From an uncultured bacterium (GTDB taxonomy: Bacteria > Cyanobacteriota > Vampirovibrionia > Gastranaerophilales > Gastranaerophilaceae), in assembly GCA_902765655.1 (NCBI GenBank), contig CACXAK010000055.1:1-15842 (forward strand): 15,842 nucleotides of DNA. Reading direction: 5' to 3'. Shown piece after piece: positions 7,190-14,008 of the stretch. How positions within the stretch are numbered: the stretch's first letter is position 1; every line of letters starts with the position of its first letter. Position numbers and translations under genes: made by a program. The notes below the pieces were generated by a model that saw nothing but the letters and a program-made list of their open reading frames with translations, was not told the origin of the DNA and ran no database searches.

Positions 7190-8154
7190 AGAATTTCGCT
7201 TGCTCTTTCTTTCGCTTTTTTTGAACCTGCTCTTATTATATCATCAACTTCATCAAGATGTTCTTCATAATATTTGCGTTTTTCTCTTATTGGTGCAAGT
7301 ATTGAGTTTATTTTTTCGCCTAATTGACGTTTGCATTGTGCGCAACCTCTCAGCCCCTGTTCACATTCACTTCTTACAGCAGAGATTTCGTCTTCGGAAC
7401 CAAATATTTTCCAGTATTTATATGCAACTTCACATTCGTCCGGATGTCCCAAATCGTCTTTTCTCAATCTTGAACGGTCGGTAATTGCGGTCATAACTTT
7501 TTTGGAAGTTTCTTCTGCACTGTCTGAAATCTTTATATCGTTGTGATAAGATTTCCCCATTTTATTCCCGTCCAAACCGCAAATCAATGAACATTCATTC
7601 AAAAGGGGTTTTGCTTCACGGAAAAATTCGCCATACAGATTATTAAATCTTCTTGCAATATCTCTTGTAATTTCAATATGTGCAACCTGATCGATTCCTA
7701 CTGGAACCAAATCTGCATTCATCATCATAATATCAGCACTCATCAGAACAGGATAGCCAAGCAGGCCGTAGTTCATCTGCTGTCCCTGACCTTCTTTGGT
7801 TTTTAAAATTTTAACCATATCTTTTAGGGTAGGGTCACGCTCAACCCAATTTTGCGGAGTTATCATACTCAGATATACGTTTAATTCCGCAACCTCAGGG
7901 ATTAATGACTGAACGTAAATTACGGATTTTTCCGGATCAATTCCGCACGCAAGCCAATCCATAACAACATCATAAGTGTTTTGTTTTAGTTCTTCGGTTT
8001 TATCATATTTGGTAGTTAAAGCATGCCAATCTGCAACAAAATAATAACAATCGTATTTATCTTGTAAATTTACCCAATTTTTAATTACACCCAAATAGTG
8101 TCCTAAGTGTAATTTCCCTGTCGGGCGCATACCTGATACAATTACCTGCTTCAT
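7165..8154 (-). CDS. trpS: tryptophanyl-tRNA synthetase
   Basis: Class I aminoacyl-tRNA synthetase charging tRNA-Trp, cytoplasmic, 329 residues, normal for the bacterial family. The Rossmann signature is PTGKLHLGHYLG with HLGH at 16-19, and the KMSKS motif is present as KMGKS at 198-202 (Gly for Ser, frequent in TrpS). Other family blocks are QSLIPEVAEL (82-91), NYGLLGYPVLMSADIMM (128-144), GIDQVAHIEITRDIARRFN (153-171) and GCAQCKRQL (270-278). The start is supported by AAAGGA upstream and a TATAAT at 8182-8177, though no convincing -35 box. The last codons were altered by a 22-bp tandem duplication: the protein now ends ILDGVKELV, whereas the ancestral frame would have continued RIYK. Loss of four C-terminal residues is probably harmless. 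It is separated from ssb by 116 bases and may share transcription. Confidence 0.97.
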   Translation of the reverse strand: MKQVIVSGMRPTGKLHLGHYLGVIKNWVNLQDKYDCYYFVADWHALTTKYDKTEELKQNTYDVVMDWLACGIDPEKSVIYVQSLIPEVAELNVYLSMITPQNWVERDPTLKDMVKILKTKEGQGQQMNYGLLGYPVLMSADIMMMNADLVPVGIDQVAHIEITRDIARRFNNLYGEFFREAKPLLNECSLICGLDGNKMGKSYHNDIKISDSAEETSKKVMTAITDRSRLRKDDLGHPDECEVAYKYWKIFGSEDEISAVRSECEQGLRGCAQCKRQLGEKINSILAPIREKRKYYEEHLDEVDDIIRAGSKKAKERASEILDGVKELV

Positions 8155-8197
8155 AAAAATCCTTTCACTGTTTGCAATTATATAATAAACAAAAAGT

Positions 8198-8227
8198 AAA
8201 AAAAATAACCCTCAAAAGAGGATTATT
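8198..8227 (-). terminator. Rho-independent terminator (minus strand, upstream of trpS)
   Basis: On the minus strand AATAATCCTC, TTTT loop, GAGGGTTATT (10-bp stem with one T-G pair) followed by six T. On the plus strand the same stem has one mismatch and a shorter T run. It would stop transcripts entering from the tRNA side. Confidence 0.7.
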
Positions 8228-8385
8228 TTTTATCCGGGGCGGAGGGATTGTCTTGAGTCGCTCGCAATAAACGGGGCTACGCCCTGCTCGTCGCACCAGC
8301 GTGTGCCGACACCGGCTTCGCCCTCTGCTCGCTCCTCGCTCGAACCAGGGCAATGCTTTTGCATTGCAGGTTCTCGTCCTTCCAT
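8228..8385. repeat. GC-rich hairpin block with tRNA-like ends, probably a repeat element or tRNA remnant
   Basis: This 158-base non-coding stretch is clearly richer in GC than its surroundings and is full of small palindromes: GGGCTACGCCC, GGCTTCGCC, GTGTGCCGACAC, and GCAATGC-TTTT-GCATTGC at 8350-8367 enclosed by GAACC/GGTTC. Its left end (8227-8249) matches the 3' end of the neighbouring tRNA-Gln plus its trailer at 19 of 23 positions. Its right end (8368-8383, plus strand) resembles the tRNA T-arm AGGTTCGAGTCCTTCC at 14 of 16 positions, in the opposite direction. It lies between two minus-strand terminators. It does not fold as a tRNA, and the small reading frames in it look accidental. Confidence 0.5.
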
Positions 8386-8413
8386 AAAAAAAAAGACCTT
8401 TACAGGTCTTTTA
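8386..8413 (-). terminator. Rho-independent terminator of tRNA-Gln
   Basis: On the minus strand AAAAGACCT, short loop GTAA, AGGTCTTTT, running into a run of T (the A run at 8386-8394 on the plus strand). It begins five bases after the tRNA 3' end. Confidence 0.8.
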
Positions 8414-8417
8414 TTAT

Positions 8418-8490
8418 CTGGGGCGGAAGGACTCGAACCTCCGAGATGGCTGGACCAAAACCAGCTGCCTTACCACTTGGCGACGCCCCA
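8418..8490 (-). tRNA. tRNA-Gln, anticodon TTG
   Basis: Seventy-three bases including the discriminator G. Acceptor stem TGGGGCG/CGCCCCA (7 bp), D arm GCCAAGTGGTAAGGC, anticodon stem GCTGG/CCAGC with loop TTTTGGT giving anticodon TTG (8458-8456), and T arm GGAGG-TTCGAGT-CCTTC. The CCA end is not encoded (ATA follows), so it must be added by the CCA enzyme. TTG reads CAA and, by wobble, CAG, so one gene can serve both Gln codons. It has its own promoter and terminator. Confidence 0.97.
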
Positions 8491-8514
8491 ATACGTATAT
8501 TTCGGACAATTCCT

Positions 8515-8542
8515 ATTCTACATAGTCAAAATTTAATGTCAA
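8515..8542 (-). promoter_or_regulatory. tRNA-Gln promoter
   Basis: On the minus strand a perfect TTGACA (8542-8537), 16-base spacer, TAGAAT (8520-8515; 5 of 6). Transcription would begin near 8508, giving a short 5' leader before the tRNA. Confidence 0.75.
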
Positions 8543-8595
8543 GATTAAATCATTCACTAAATCTTTGTTCAACCTTTAGATTGATTGAAAATTAT

Positions 8596-8631
8596 AAAAA
8601 TGCCATGACTTTCGCTTGTGTCATGGTTTTT
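8596..8631. terminator. terminator-like hairpin in the tRNA-yggS spacer
   Basis: CCATGAC (8603-8609) and GTCATGG (8620-8626) around a 10-base loop, flanked by AAAAA before and TTTTT after, so it could act in both directions. No gene is seen that it would terminate. The rest of the 355-base spacer (8491-8845) holds the tRNA promoter, a second hairpin and the yggS promoter, and no gene that I can support. Confidence 0.4.
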
Positions 8632-8697
8632 GCCATAACGTATATTACTAGTATTAAGAAATATTAAGCAACTGACTGGATTCTGCTGACTCGCCCG

Positions 8698-8720
8698 AAA
8701 CCATGTCCCCATCATGGTTT
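8698..8720. other. hairpin AAACCATG/CATGGTTT
   Basis: A perfect 8-bp stem with a 7-base loop (TCCCCAT), followed by TTGGGGTTGTTTT. It shares the CCATG...CATGGTTTT core with the hairpin at 8603-8626, about 95 bases away. The role is unknown; an RNA structure or a terminator are both possible. Confidence 0.4.
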
Positions 8721-8764
8721 TGGGGTTGTTTTATTTCCCCGAAAATGCTTATTTAATAATTCTT

Positions 8765-8793
8765 TTGGACATCATGAAAAAAAATTGTAAAAT
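8765..8793 (+). promoter_or_regulatory. yggS-sepF promoter
   Basis: TTGGAC (8765-8770), 17-base spacer, TAAAAT (8788-8793). The start of transcription near 8800 leaves a leader of about 45 bases with AGAGG at 8831-8835 before the yggS start. Confidence 0.55.
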
Positions 8794-8845
8794 GAAAATA
8801 TGTTCGATTTTATTTGAACGTCTTTCTTGTAGAGGTAATGATTTA

Positions 8846-9508
8846 ATGTTTGAAACTGTTAGGGATAATCTTTTACGGATACGGGAAGAAATTGAACCTT
8901 GTAAACCAAAAATAATTGCGGTAACGAAGTATTTCGGGCAAGATGCGATAATCAGTGCGTATAAAGCAGGAATTCGCGATTTTGGGGAATCAAGAGCGGT
9001 TGAGGCATGTGAGAAGATAAGCTCTCTTCCGGCAGAAATAAAACAAAATTCAACATTTCATTTTATTGGTCATTTACAAACAAATAAAGTGAAATTGGTT
9101 ATAAAAACTTTTGATTATATTCATTCTGTTGATTCTTTGAAACTTGCGCAATGTATTTCGGAACACTCAAAAGGGGTTGGGAAAACCCAGAAGATTCTTC
9201 TTCAGGTTAACAATGCGGATGAAGAACAAAAATTCGGGTTTTCAAAAAATACTCTGTTTGATGTATTCCAACAAATACAAAAGTTGGATAACATAAAGGT
9301 AGTCGGTGTTATGAATATGGCGCCGCTGGGGGAGGATGAACCTGAACTAAGAAGGTTGTTCTCAGAAATAAGACAGATAAAAGATGAACTGAATTCAAGG
9401 TTTGGCTGTGATTTAAATGAAATATCAATGGGTATGAGTCAGGATTACAGAATTGCAGCAGAAGAAGGTTCAACAATGTTAAGGATTGGTAGAAAGTTAT
9501 TTACATAA
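8846..9508 (+). CDS. yggS: PLP homeostasis protein YggS/YlmE family
   Basis: A pyridoxal-phosphate-binding TIM-barrel protein (alanine racemase fold, family COG0325) that buffers cellular PLP and has no settled enzymatic activity; cytoplasmic. I place the start at 8846 (MFETVRDNLLRIREEI), giving 220 residues, the normal family length. AGAGG lies 10 bases upstream, whereas an in-frame ATG at 8714 would add 44 unrelated residues and lie upstream of the likely promoter. Motifs: AVTKYF with PLP-Schiff-base Lys28, FGESRAVEA (family FGENxVQE), FHFIGHLQTNKVK, HSVDSLKLA, VNNADEEQKFGF, and MGMSQDYRIAAEEGSTMLRIGRKLF, which holds the phosphate-binding SMGMS and RIG. The gene lies directly before sepF, an order common in Cyanobacteria and Firmicutes. 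It ends KLFT, slightly short of the usual IFG. Confidence 0.95.
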   Translation: MFETVRDNLLRIREEIEPCKPKIIAVTKYFGQDAIISAYKAGIRDFGESRAVEACEKISSLPAEIKQNSTFHFIGHLQTNKVKLVIKTFDYIHSVDSLKLAQCISEHSKGVGKTQKILLQVNNADEEQKFGFSKNTLFDVFQQIQKLDNIKVVGVMNMAPLGEDEPELRRLFSEIRQIKDELNSRFGCDLNEISMGMSQDYRIAAEEGSTMLRIGRKLFT

Positions 9509-9527
9509 TTATACGGAGGACGATAAA

Positions 9528-10031
9528 GTGGCAATTGTAGAGAGTTTGAAAAAAGCAGTAGACTTTGTAATGGATGGTTTTAGAGACAGTGATGATGTAT
9601 TTGATGAAATCAATGACGAATACGGTTATGATGAAGAATACACAGAACCCGGTTCAAATGCTGTAAGAGTTTCTGAACCTGTTTCACTTCCTGAAAGAAG
9701 AATGGAAACTAAAGTAGCTACTCACCCAAGATTTAATCAGGGCGGTAATGAAATTGTTGTTATGGAACCGCATTCATTTGAAGATGTTGCTACAATTGTT
9801 GAAAAATTTAAAGAAAGAAAAATTGTTATGTTGGATTTGCACCTTTTGGATAATCACCAATCTCAAAGAACAATTGATTATATTTGCGGTGCATCTCAGG
9901 CATTGGGCGGTCAGCCCAAAAAAGTCGGAGACAGAGTGTTTGTATTTGCCCCTCATAATGTCACTTTATCAGCAGATACTCCGTCTGTTCAAAGTAAATA
10001 TGATACTGCGTGGGGAACATCTCTACAGTAG
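9528..10031 (+). CDS. sepF: cell division protein SepF
   Basis: SepF binds the FtsZ C-terminus, bundles FtsZ filaments and tethers them to the membrane at the division site. The start is taken as GTG at 9528, with GGAGGA at 9515-9520 seven bases upstream, giving 167 residues; a longer in-frame start at 9486 would overlap yggS and lacks a ribosome site. The first residues (VAIVESLKKAVDFVMDGF) form an amphipathic helix, the known membrane anchor. An acidic linker follows (about 19-45). The SepF domain covers about 75-155: NEIVVMEPHSFEDVATIVEK, KIVMLDLHLLD, QRTIDYICGASQALGG and VFVFAPHNVTLS. It is 19 bases after yggS and is followed by a terminator. In Cyanobacteria the homologue is Cdv2. Confidence 0.95.
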   Translation: MAIVESLKKAVDFVMDGFRDSDDVFDEINDEYGYDEEYTEPGSNAVRVSEPVSLPERRMETKVATHPRFNQGGNEIVVMEPHSFEDVATIVEKFKERKIVMLDLHLLDNHQSQRTIDYICGASQALGGQPKKVGDRVFVFAPHNVTLSADTPSVQSKYDTAWGTSLQ

Positions 10032-10068
10032 TAATCTTGGTATGAGAAGAGATAGTTTGTAAATTGAG

Positions 10069-10096
10069 GGCATCTATTAATAGGTGCCTTTTTTTT
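10069..10096 (+). terminator. Rho-independent terminator of yggS-sepF
   Basis: GGCATCTA, TTAA loop, TAGGTGCC (8-bp stem with one T-G pair), followed by eight T. It ends one base before the inverted-repeat element begins. Confidence 0.88.
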
Positions 10097-10144
10097 AATA
10101 ATATTTGTTATAGGCAGCAAGCTTAAAGATATTTATTTTTCTTT

Positions 10145-10187
10145 GTTCACTTTTCTTTTTGATTACGACGCAAAAAGAAAAGTGAAC
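10145..10187. repeat. left subterminal hairpin of the element
   Basis: Perfect 17-bp inverted repeat (10145-10161 with 10171-10187) around the 9-base loop ATTACGACG; the arms are pyrimidine-rich and purine-rich respectively. Confidence 0.9.
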
Positions 10188-10248
10188 CGAAAAGAAAAAC
10201 ACGTTTACCAATGCGCTGCCTATCGGCATCGCTCCGCCTGTAATGTAG

Positions 10249-10305
10249 GTCGGCGTTGCAACGCCGACAATAACCCCCATACGTTTTTGTCCTAACGGAC
10301 AAAAA
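10249..10305. repeat. central palindromes of the element
   Basis: A perfect 20-base palindrome at 10249-10268, then TTTTTGTCC-TAAC-GGACAAAAA at 10284-10305. Both could fold as hairpins in RNA from either strand, the second with a T run that resembles a terminator. Confidence 0.8.
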
Positions 10306-10448
10306 TCAATCAGCCACCTAAACAACGGTGACTTCGATATAACCCTCACCCGCATTTCTATGAAATTAAAATTTCAAGAACTGCGCCCTCTCCCAAAGGT
10401 AGAGGGGTTTTACCAAGTGCGCTGCGTAGTTTTAGCAGCGCTAAGAGA

Positions 10449-10468
10449 TTTTTGCCGTCAGGCAAAAA
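10449..10468. repeat. right-centre hairpin of the element
   Basis: TTTTTGCC-GTCA-GGCAAAAA, with ACCAC-GAA-GTGGT shortly after and GCGCTGC/GCAGCGC shortly before. The construction is the same as that of the TTTTTGTCC hairpin at 10284-10305. Confidence 0.8.
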
Positions 10469-10537
10469 CACATATAACCACGAAGTGGTCTTATGCTGCC
10501 GGAGGCAGTATTATAATTAGCGAGTTTTTCTTTTTTG

Positions 10538-10581
10538 GTTCGTTTTTTCTTTTTGCTTCAAGACAAAAAGAAAAAATGAAC
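10538..10581. repeat. right subterminal hairpin of the element
   Basis: An 18-bp inverted repeat with one mismatch (10538-10555 with 10564-10581), loop CTTCAAGA. It is the inverted counterpart of the hairpin at 10145-10187. Confidence 0.85.
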
Positions 10582-10665
10582 ATACAGATAATTTTCAATT
10601 TCTCAAGACATTCCTATAACAAATATTATGCTCTACATCTTATGAACGATATTTTTCTGATTTAA

Positions 10666-10694
10666 TTGCAAATTTTGAGTGTAATTTATATGAT
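10666..10694 (+). promoter_or_regulatory. rel operon promoter; predicts a (nearly) leaderless mRNA
   Basis: TTGCAA (10666-10671), 17-base spacer, TATGAT (10689-10694; 5 of 6). The ATG at 10704 follows after 9 bases and no SD is present, so the leader would be about 3 bases. The promoter lies just outside the inverted-repeat element. Confidence 0.55.
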
Positions 10695-10703
10695 TAATCT
10701 GCT

Positions 10704-12905
10704 ATGTCAGACGTCGAAACATTTAAAGAATTAAAAACTCTTTTAGAGCAGCAAAATCATACAAGTGATGACATTGCACTTGTTGAAAAAGCGTATAAAT
10801 TTGCAAAGAAAACGCATGATGGTCAATTCAGGGTTTCAGGTGAACCATATATAATTCACCCTGTTGAAGTCGCAAAAATTCTTGCAGGGCTTGAAGTTGA
10901 TATTCATACGCTTATGGCTGCGTTTTTGCATGATGTATTGGAGGATACTGATACTTCCCCCGATACCATAAATGAGTTGTTTGGGGATGATGTTTTAAAT
11001 CTTGTGCAGGGTGTCACAAAATTAGGTAAATTAAAGTTTAAATCGAAGGAAGAACGTCAGGCAGAGAATTTTAGACGTCTGTTTATAGCTATGGCCAATG
11101 ATATCAGAGTTATTTTCTTAAAACTCGCAGACCGTCTTCATAATATGCGGACTCTGAATTTTATGACCCCTGAAAAGCAAAAAAAGATTGCGCGTGAAAC
11201 ACTTGATATTTTCGCTCCGCTTGCCAATCGGCTTGGTATTTATACTATTAAAGCAGAACTGGAAGATTTGTCACTAAAATATTTAGAACCGGAAAAATAT
11301 TTTGAAATCGCTCAGCTTGTTGCCCAGACAAAAGCTGACAGAGATGCAACCGTTAATGAGCTTATTGATAAAATATCCCATGATGTTGAAAAAAGCGGAA
11401 TAAAGGCGCAAATTACAGGCAGAGCGAAGCATTATTACAGTATTTATGCCAAAATGAAACGCCAAAATATTACATTTAATGATTTGTATGACGTTACAGC
11501 TGTTCGTGTAATTGTTGATTCAATAAAAGAGTGTTATGAGGTTTTAGGGATTATTCACTCACAATTTAAACCGATTCCCGGGCGTTTTAAAGATTATATC
11601 GCGATGCCAAAAGGCAATATGTATCAATCTTTACACACATCAGTCATAGGTCCGAGATTAAAGCCGCTTGAAGTGCAGATAAGAACATGGGATATGCACA
11701 GAACGGCGGAATATGGTGTTGCTGCTCACTGGCGCTATAAAGAAAAGGGCTCTCAAAAGGCGGATGCGGCTACCGATAAACAATTCTCATGGCTTCATAA
11801 ACTTGTTGAGTATGATAAAGAAGTTGCGGATGCAAAAGATTATGTCAGCAGTGTAAAACTCGACTTATTTTCTGATCAGGTATTTGCATTTACTCCGAAC
11901 GGTGATATTTATGATTTCCCGAAAGATGCAACCTGCGTTGACTTTGCGTACAGAATCCATACTGATGTCGGTCACAAAACTGTCGGCGCATTAATTAATG
12001 GCCGTATTGTTCCGTTGAGTACAAAACTCAATAACGGAGATATCGTAGAAGTTTTAACTTCAAAAACCCCTGCGCCGCGATTGGACTGGCTGACATTTGT
12101 GGTTACAAAACAAGCTTCTTCAAAGATTAAGCAATGGTTTAAGAAAAATAATCGTGATGAACATATAAATATCGGTAAATCAAGTCTTGAACACGAACTT
12201 ACAAAAGCAGTATTTGATGAAAATATTAAAAACGGTGAGTTTGACAAAATTGCTAAAACAATGAATTATCAGTCTGCTGATGATTTGTTTGCAGCTTTGG
12301 GTTATGGTGAAACTACAGTAAGTAAGATAACAAATAAACTTAAAAAGCCGGAAGAAAAACATATTGAGGATTCATTCCATAAATCCGGCAGAAAGAGTTC
12401 AAGTAAAGATATTATTGGTCTTGAAGGTATGCTTTATTCATTTGCAAGATGCTGCTCACCAATACCCGGAGAGCCGATTGTGGGTGTTGTTACCCGTAAT
12501 AAAGGGGTAACCGTTCACAGAGTTGATTGCAAAACGCTTGAAACCATTCCGCCTGAACGCATGATGGATATAAAATGGGCCGGAATTAATACAAATAAAA
12601 CTTATACAACAACGATAAGAGTTGAAACAGCAGAGAAGTTGGGTCTTTTGAAAGACGTTATTTCTGCGGTCTCTGATAATAATACCAATATCGTAAGTGC
12701 AAATATTAAAACCAAAAATCATGTCGGTATTATTGAAATAGGTATAGAACTCGATAATATTGATACTTTGAAAAAAGTTATCAATTGTATTCAGTCCTTG
12801 CCGGATGTTTACAGTGTAAAACGTATTCAGACATCGGCGAATATGATAAAAAATACTTCTGCAAACAAACCGCAGAAAAAGAATTATAAGAACAAAAAAA
12901 ATTAG
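10704..12905 (+). CDS. rel: bifunctional (p)ppGpp synthetase/hydrolase, long RSH
   Basis: This enzyme makes and destroys the alarmone (p)ppGpp in the stringent response, in the cytoplasm and on the ribosome. The 733 residues carry the full set of domains. HD hydrolase about 25-200, with IIHP (His52) and HDVLED (76-81) intact. RelA/SpoT synthetase about 235-350, with GRFKDYIAMPKGN, YQSLHT (307-312) and catalytic Glu323 in LEVQIRT. TGS about 391-452. Helical and zinc-finger-like region with ARCCSPIPGEPIVG (581-594). C-terminal ACT about 636-708. The synthetase charge motif is RFKD (294-297), the RxKD form of bifunctional Rel enzymes, not the ExDD of RelA, and the HD motif is complete, so both activities are expected. 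The Lys-rich tail (about 722-733) is unusual. The AGGAGG of the next gene overlaps its stop codon, so nfeD is cotranslated. Confidence 0.97.
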   Translation: MSDVETFKELKTLLEQQNHTSDDIALVEKAYKFAKKTHDGQFRVSGEPYIIHPVEVAKILAGLEVDIHTLMAAFLHDVLEDTDTSPDTINELFGDDVLNLVQGVTKLGKLKFKSKEERQAENFRRLFIAMANDIRVIFLKLADRLHNMRTLNFMTPEKQKKIARETLDIFAPLANRLGIYTIKAELEDLSLKYLEPEKYFEIAQLVAQTKADRDATVNELIDKISHDVEKSGIKAQITGRAKHYYSIYAKMKRQNITFNDLYDVTAVRVIVDSIKECYEVLGIIHSQFKPIPGRFKDYIAMPKGNMYQSLHTSVIGPRLKPLEVQIRTWDMHRTAEYGVAAHWRYKEKGSQKADAATDKQFSWLHKLVEYDKEVADAKDYVSSVKLDLFSDQVFAFTPNGDIYDFPKDATCVDFAYRIHTDVGHKTVGALINGRIVPLSTKLNNGDIVEVLTSKTPAPRLDWLTFVVTKQASSKIKQWFKKNNRDEHINIGKSSLEHELTKAVFDENIKNGEFDKIAKTMNYQSADDLFAALGYGETTVSKITNKLKKPEEKHIEDSFHKSGRKSSSKDIIGLEGMLYSFARCCSPIPGEPIVGVVTRNKGVTVHRVDCKTLETIPPERMMDIKWAGINTNKTYTTTIRVETAEKLGLLKDVISAVSDNNTNIVSANIKTKNHVGIIEIGIELDNIDTLKKVINCIQSLPDVYSVKRIQTSANMIKNTSANKPQKKNYKNKKN

Positions 12906-12917
12906 GAGGTTATAAGT

Positions 12918-13475
12918 ATGGAAACAATTACACAAAATGCAGTTCATTACTATTATTACTTAGCGTGGTTCGCTACTATTTTCTTTGTCATTAAATTGAT
13001 AATATTTTGGGTTTTCGGTGGCGGAGACTCAGAGGTAAGCTCTGATTTTAACACTGAAACTGATACAGACGGTACATTCCATTTCATTTCTTTGCAGTCT
13101 ATACTTGCATTCTTAATGGGTTTTGGCTGGATGGGTTATACAGCACTAACTTCATTTAAGTTAGCGCAGTTGGCAACATTTGGAAGTGCATTTGGTGTAG
13201 GGCTTGTATTTATGTTCGGCACTGCATGGCTAATGTCATTAGCAAGAAAACTTGAAAAAACAGTAAAGAAAGATAAGGCAACAGCTATTGATAAAATCGG
13301 TAAAGCATATACTGATTTTGCTCCAAAAGGTCAGGGACGTGTTGAAGTCGAAATCAATGAACAAATAGCGGTGGCTGACGCAGTGAACAATACTGATGAA
13401 GAAATTAAATCATTTGATGCCGTTAAAGTTGTAAAAGTTGAAAATGAATTGTTGTATATAGAAAAAGTAAAATAG
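12918..13475 (+). CDS. NfeD/YuaF-like membrane protein with C-terminal OB fold
   Basis: A 185-residue membrane protein with hydrophobic helices at about 13-33, 58-78 and 84-108 and a cytoplasmic C-terminal domain (about 122-185) that begins DKIGKAYTDFAPKGQGRVEVE and ends FDAVKVVKVENELLYIEKV. This is the layout of short NfeD-family proteins such as B. subtilis YuaF, which are encoded next to and work with flotillins in membrane microdomains; the OB-fold end pattern (G-K-A, G-x-G-x-V, V-x-V-V-x-V-E) supports this. It has no protease domain. A strong AGGAGG at 12904-12909 overlaps the rel stop and lies 8 bases before the ATG, so it is in the rel operon. A gap of seven bases separates it from the mini SPFH gene. 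The family call rests on topology and context as well as weak motif matches. Confidence 0.82.
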   Translation: METITQNAVHYYYYLAWFATIFFVIKLIIFWVFGGGDSEVSSDFNTETDTDGTFHFISLQSILAFLMGFGWMGYTALTSFKLAQLATFGSAFGVGLVFMFGTAWLMSLARKLEKTVKKDKATAIDKIGKAYTDFAPKGQGRVEVEINEQIAVADAVNNTDEEIKSFDAVKVVKVENELLYIEKVK

Positions 13476-13482
13476 AAAAACA

Positions 13483-13986
13483 ATGTTCAATATATTTTTA
13501 CTTGTAATAATTTGTGCAGTTGCTGCAGTGTTGTTAATGTCAATGTATAAGCGCTGTTCTGAATACGAAATATTGGTTATTTCTAATAAAAATGACAAAT
13601 TAAAACCAAAAAAAATAATTCCGCCAAAGGGTGGCGCATTTATTAATCCGTTAGTGAATGAGTGTGCTTATGTTCAGTTACAGGATATTATGAAATTTAC
13701 GATTCATGATGAAATTTTTCATGAAAATGATTGTGATGAAACATTTGAATGCTCTGTTGGTATTTGCTCAGGAGAAGAATATTATAATATTTTGGCAGAA
13801 AATTTTGCAGGACTTGAGAAAAAACAGATTGCAGAAATTGCTGAAAATATTATAAAGAAAGAATTGTTTGAAATAGCAAAAGAGGTTGAATTAGTAGATT
13901 ATTTGAATCTGAAAAATTCTGATGAATATTTTAAACGAATTAACGATAAGTTAAATAAAGTAGGTTTAGAGTTATTGGAAATATAA
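13483..13986 (+). CDS. stand-alone mini SPFH protein, flotillin-like without the coiled-coil
   Basis: A 167-residue protein with an N-terminal membrane helix (4-21) followed by a divergent SPFH-like domain. It aligns along its whole length with the first 172 residues of the flotillin encoded next: YKRC after the helix in both, GGAFINPLVNECAYVQLQ against GGTFIIPLIQDYGVLSLE, AENFAGLEKKQIAEIAENII against AERLLGLSRAEVITQASDII, and FKRINDKLNKVGLELLEI against LEQINANVNTELKKIGLEII. It ends exactly where the SPFH domain ends, and the Ala/Glu-rich coiled-coil needed for flotillin oligomers is absent. Identity is low, so this is an old paralogue, not a recent duplication. It has no clear SD site and probably depends on translation of nfeD. 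A cap or regulator of the flotillin assembly is an inference. I know of no named family for it. Confidence 0.75.
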   Translation: MFNIFLLVIICAVAAVLLMSMYKRCSEYEILVISNKNDKLKPKKIIPPKGGAFINPLVNECAYVQLQDIMKFTIHDEIFHENDCDETFECSVGICSGEEYYNILAENFAGLEKKQIAEIAENIIKKELFEIAKEVELVDYLNLKNSDEYFKRINDKLNKVGLELLEI

Positions 13987-13991
13987 ATAAG

Positions 13992-13998
13992 AAAGGAG
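13992..13998 (+). promoter_or_regulatory. flotillin ribosome binding site
   Basis: AAAGGAG, 10 bases before the ATG at 14009. It is much stronger than the (absent) site of the mini SPFH gene, so the full flotillin is expected to be made in excess. Confidence 0.7.
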
Positions 13999-14008
13999 AA
14001 AACAAGTA

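Larger units (their letters stand above)
10098..10629. mobile_element. MITE-like 532-bp palindromic element with perfect 17-bp terminal inverted repeats
   Basis: ATAATATTTGTTATAGG at 10098-10114 is repeated exactly in inverse orientation at 10613-10629. Next to each end lies a hairpin of the same design: left GTTCACTTTTCTTTTTG / its complement (10145-10161 and 10171-10187, perfect 17-bp stem), right a related 18-bp stem with one mismatch (10538-10555 and 10564-10581). Beyond each hairpin the two arms still resemble each other (GAAAAACACG against GAAAAACTCG; CTGCCTATCGG against CTGCCTCCGG), so the symmetry reaches about 110 bases per side. The centre holds further hairpins, including the 20-base palindrome GTCGGCGTTGCAACGCCGAC at 10249-10268. 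No transposase is encoded; reading frames inside lack family features and SD sites. No target-site duplication is evident. This fills most of the sepF-rel gap. Confidence 0.7.

Noticed and set aside
8228..8385. Intact second tRNA gene or a known structural RNA downstream of tRNA-Gln
   Set aside because: No matching 5' acceptor strand, D arm or anticodon arm could be found; only 3'-end-like fragments are present.
8165..8667. Short reading frames over the GC-rich block and tRNA
   Set aside because: They cross a tRNA gene and two terminators, and their composition follows the repeat sequence.
8714..8845. Longer N-terminus of YggS from ATG 8714
   Set aside because: It would add 44 residues without family similarity and begins upstream of the best promoter; AGAGG and the family N-terminus point to 8846.
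4431..9508. A shared vitamin B6 theme linking PdxA-like and YggS
   Set aside because: They are over 3 kb apart on opposite strands in separate operons, and the PdxA-like gene is better explained by its kinase neighbour.
9486..9527. Longer SepF start at 9486 overlapping yggS
   Set aside because: No ribosome site there, while GGAGGA lies seven bases before GTG 9528 and the amphipathic helix then begins at residue 1.
10089..10640. Target-site duplication flanking the inverted-repeat element
   Set aside because: The bases just outside the two ends (TTTTTTA and GCTCTAC) show no direct repeat.
10095..10665. Two small proteins within the inverted-repeat element (10095-10355 minus, 10360-10665 plus)
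   Set aside because: They run through palindromes and repeat arms, lack SD sites and family features, and are best seen as chance frames.
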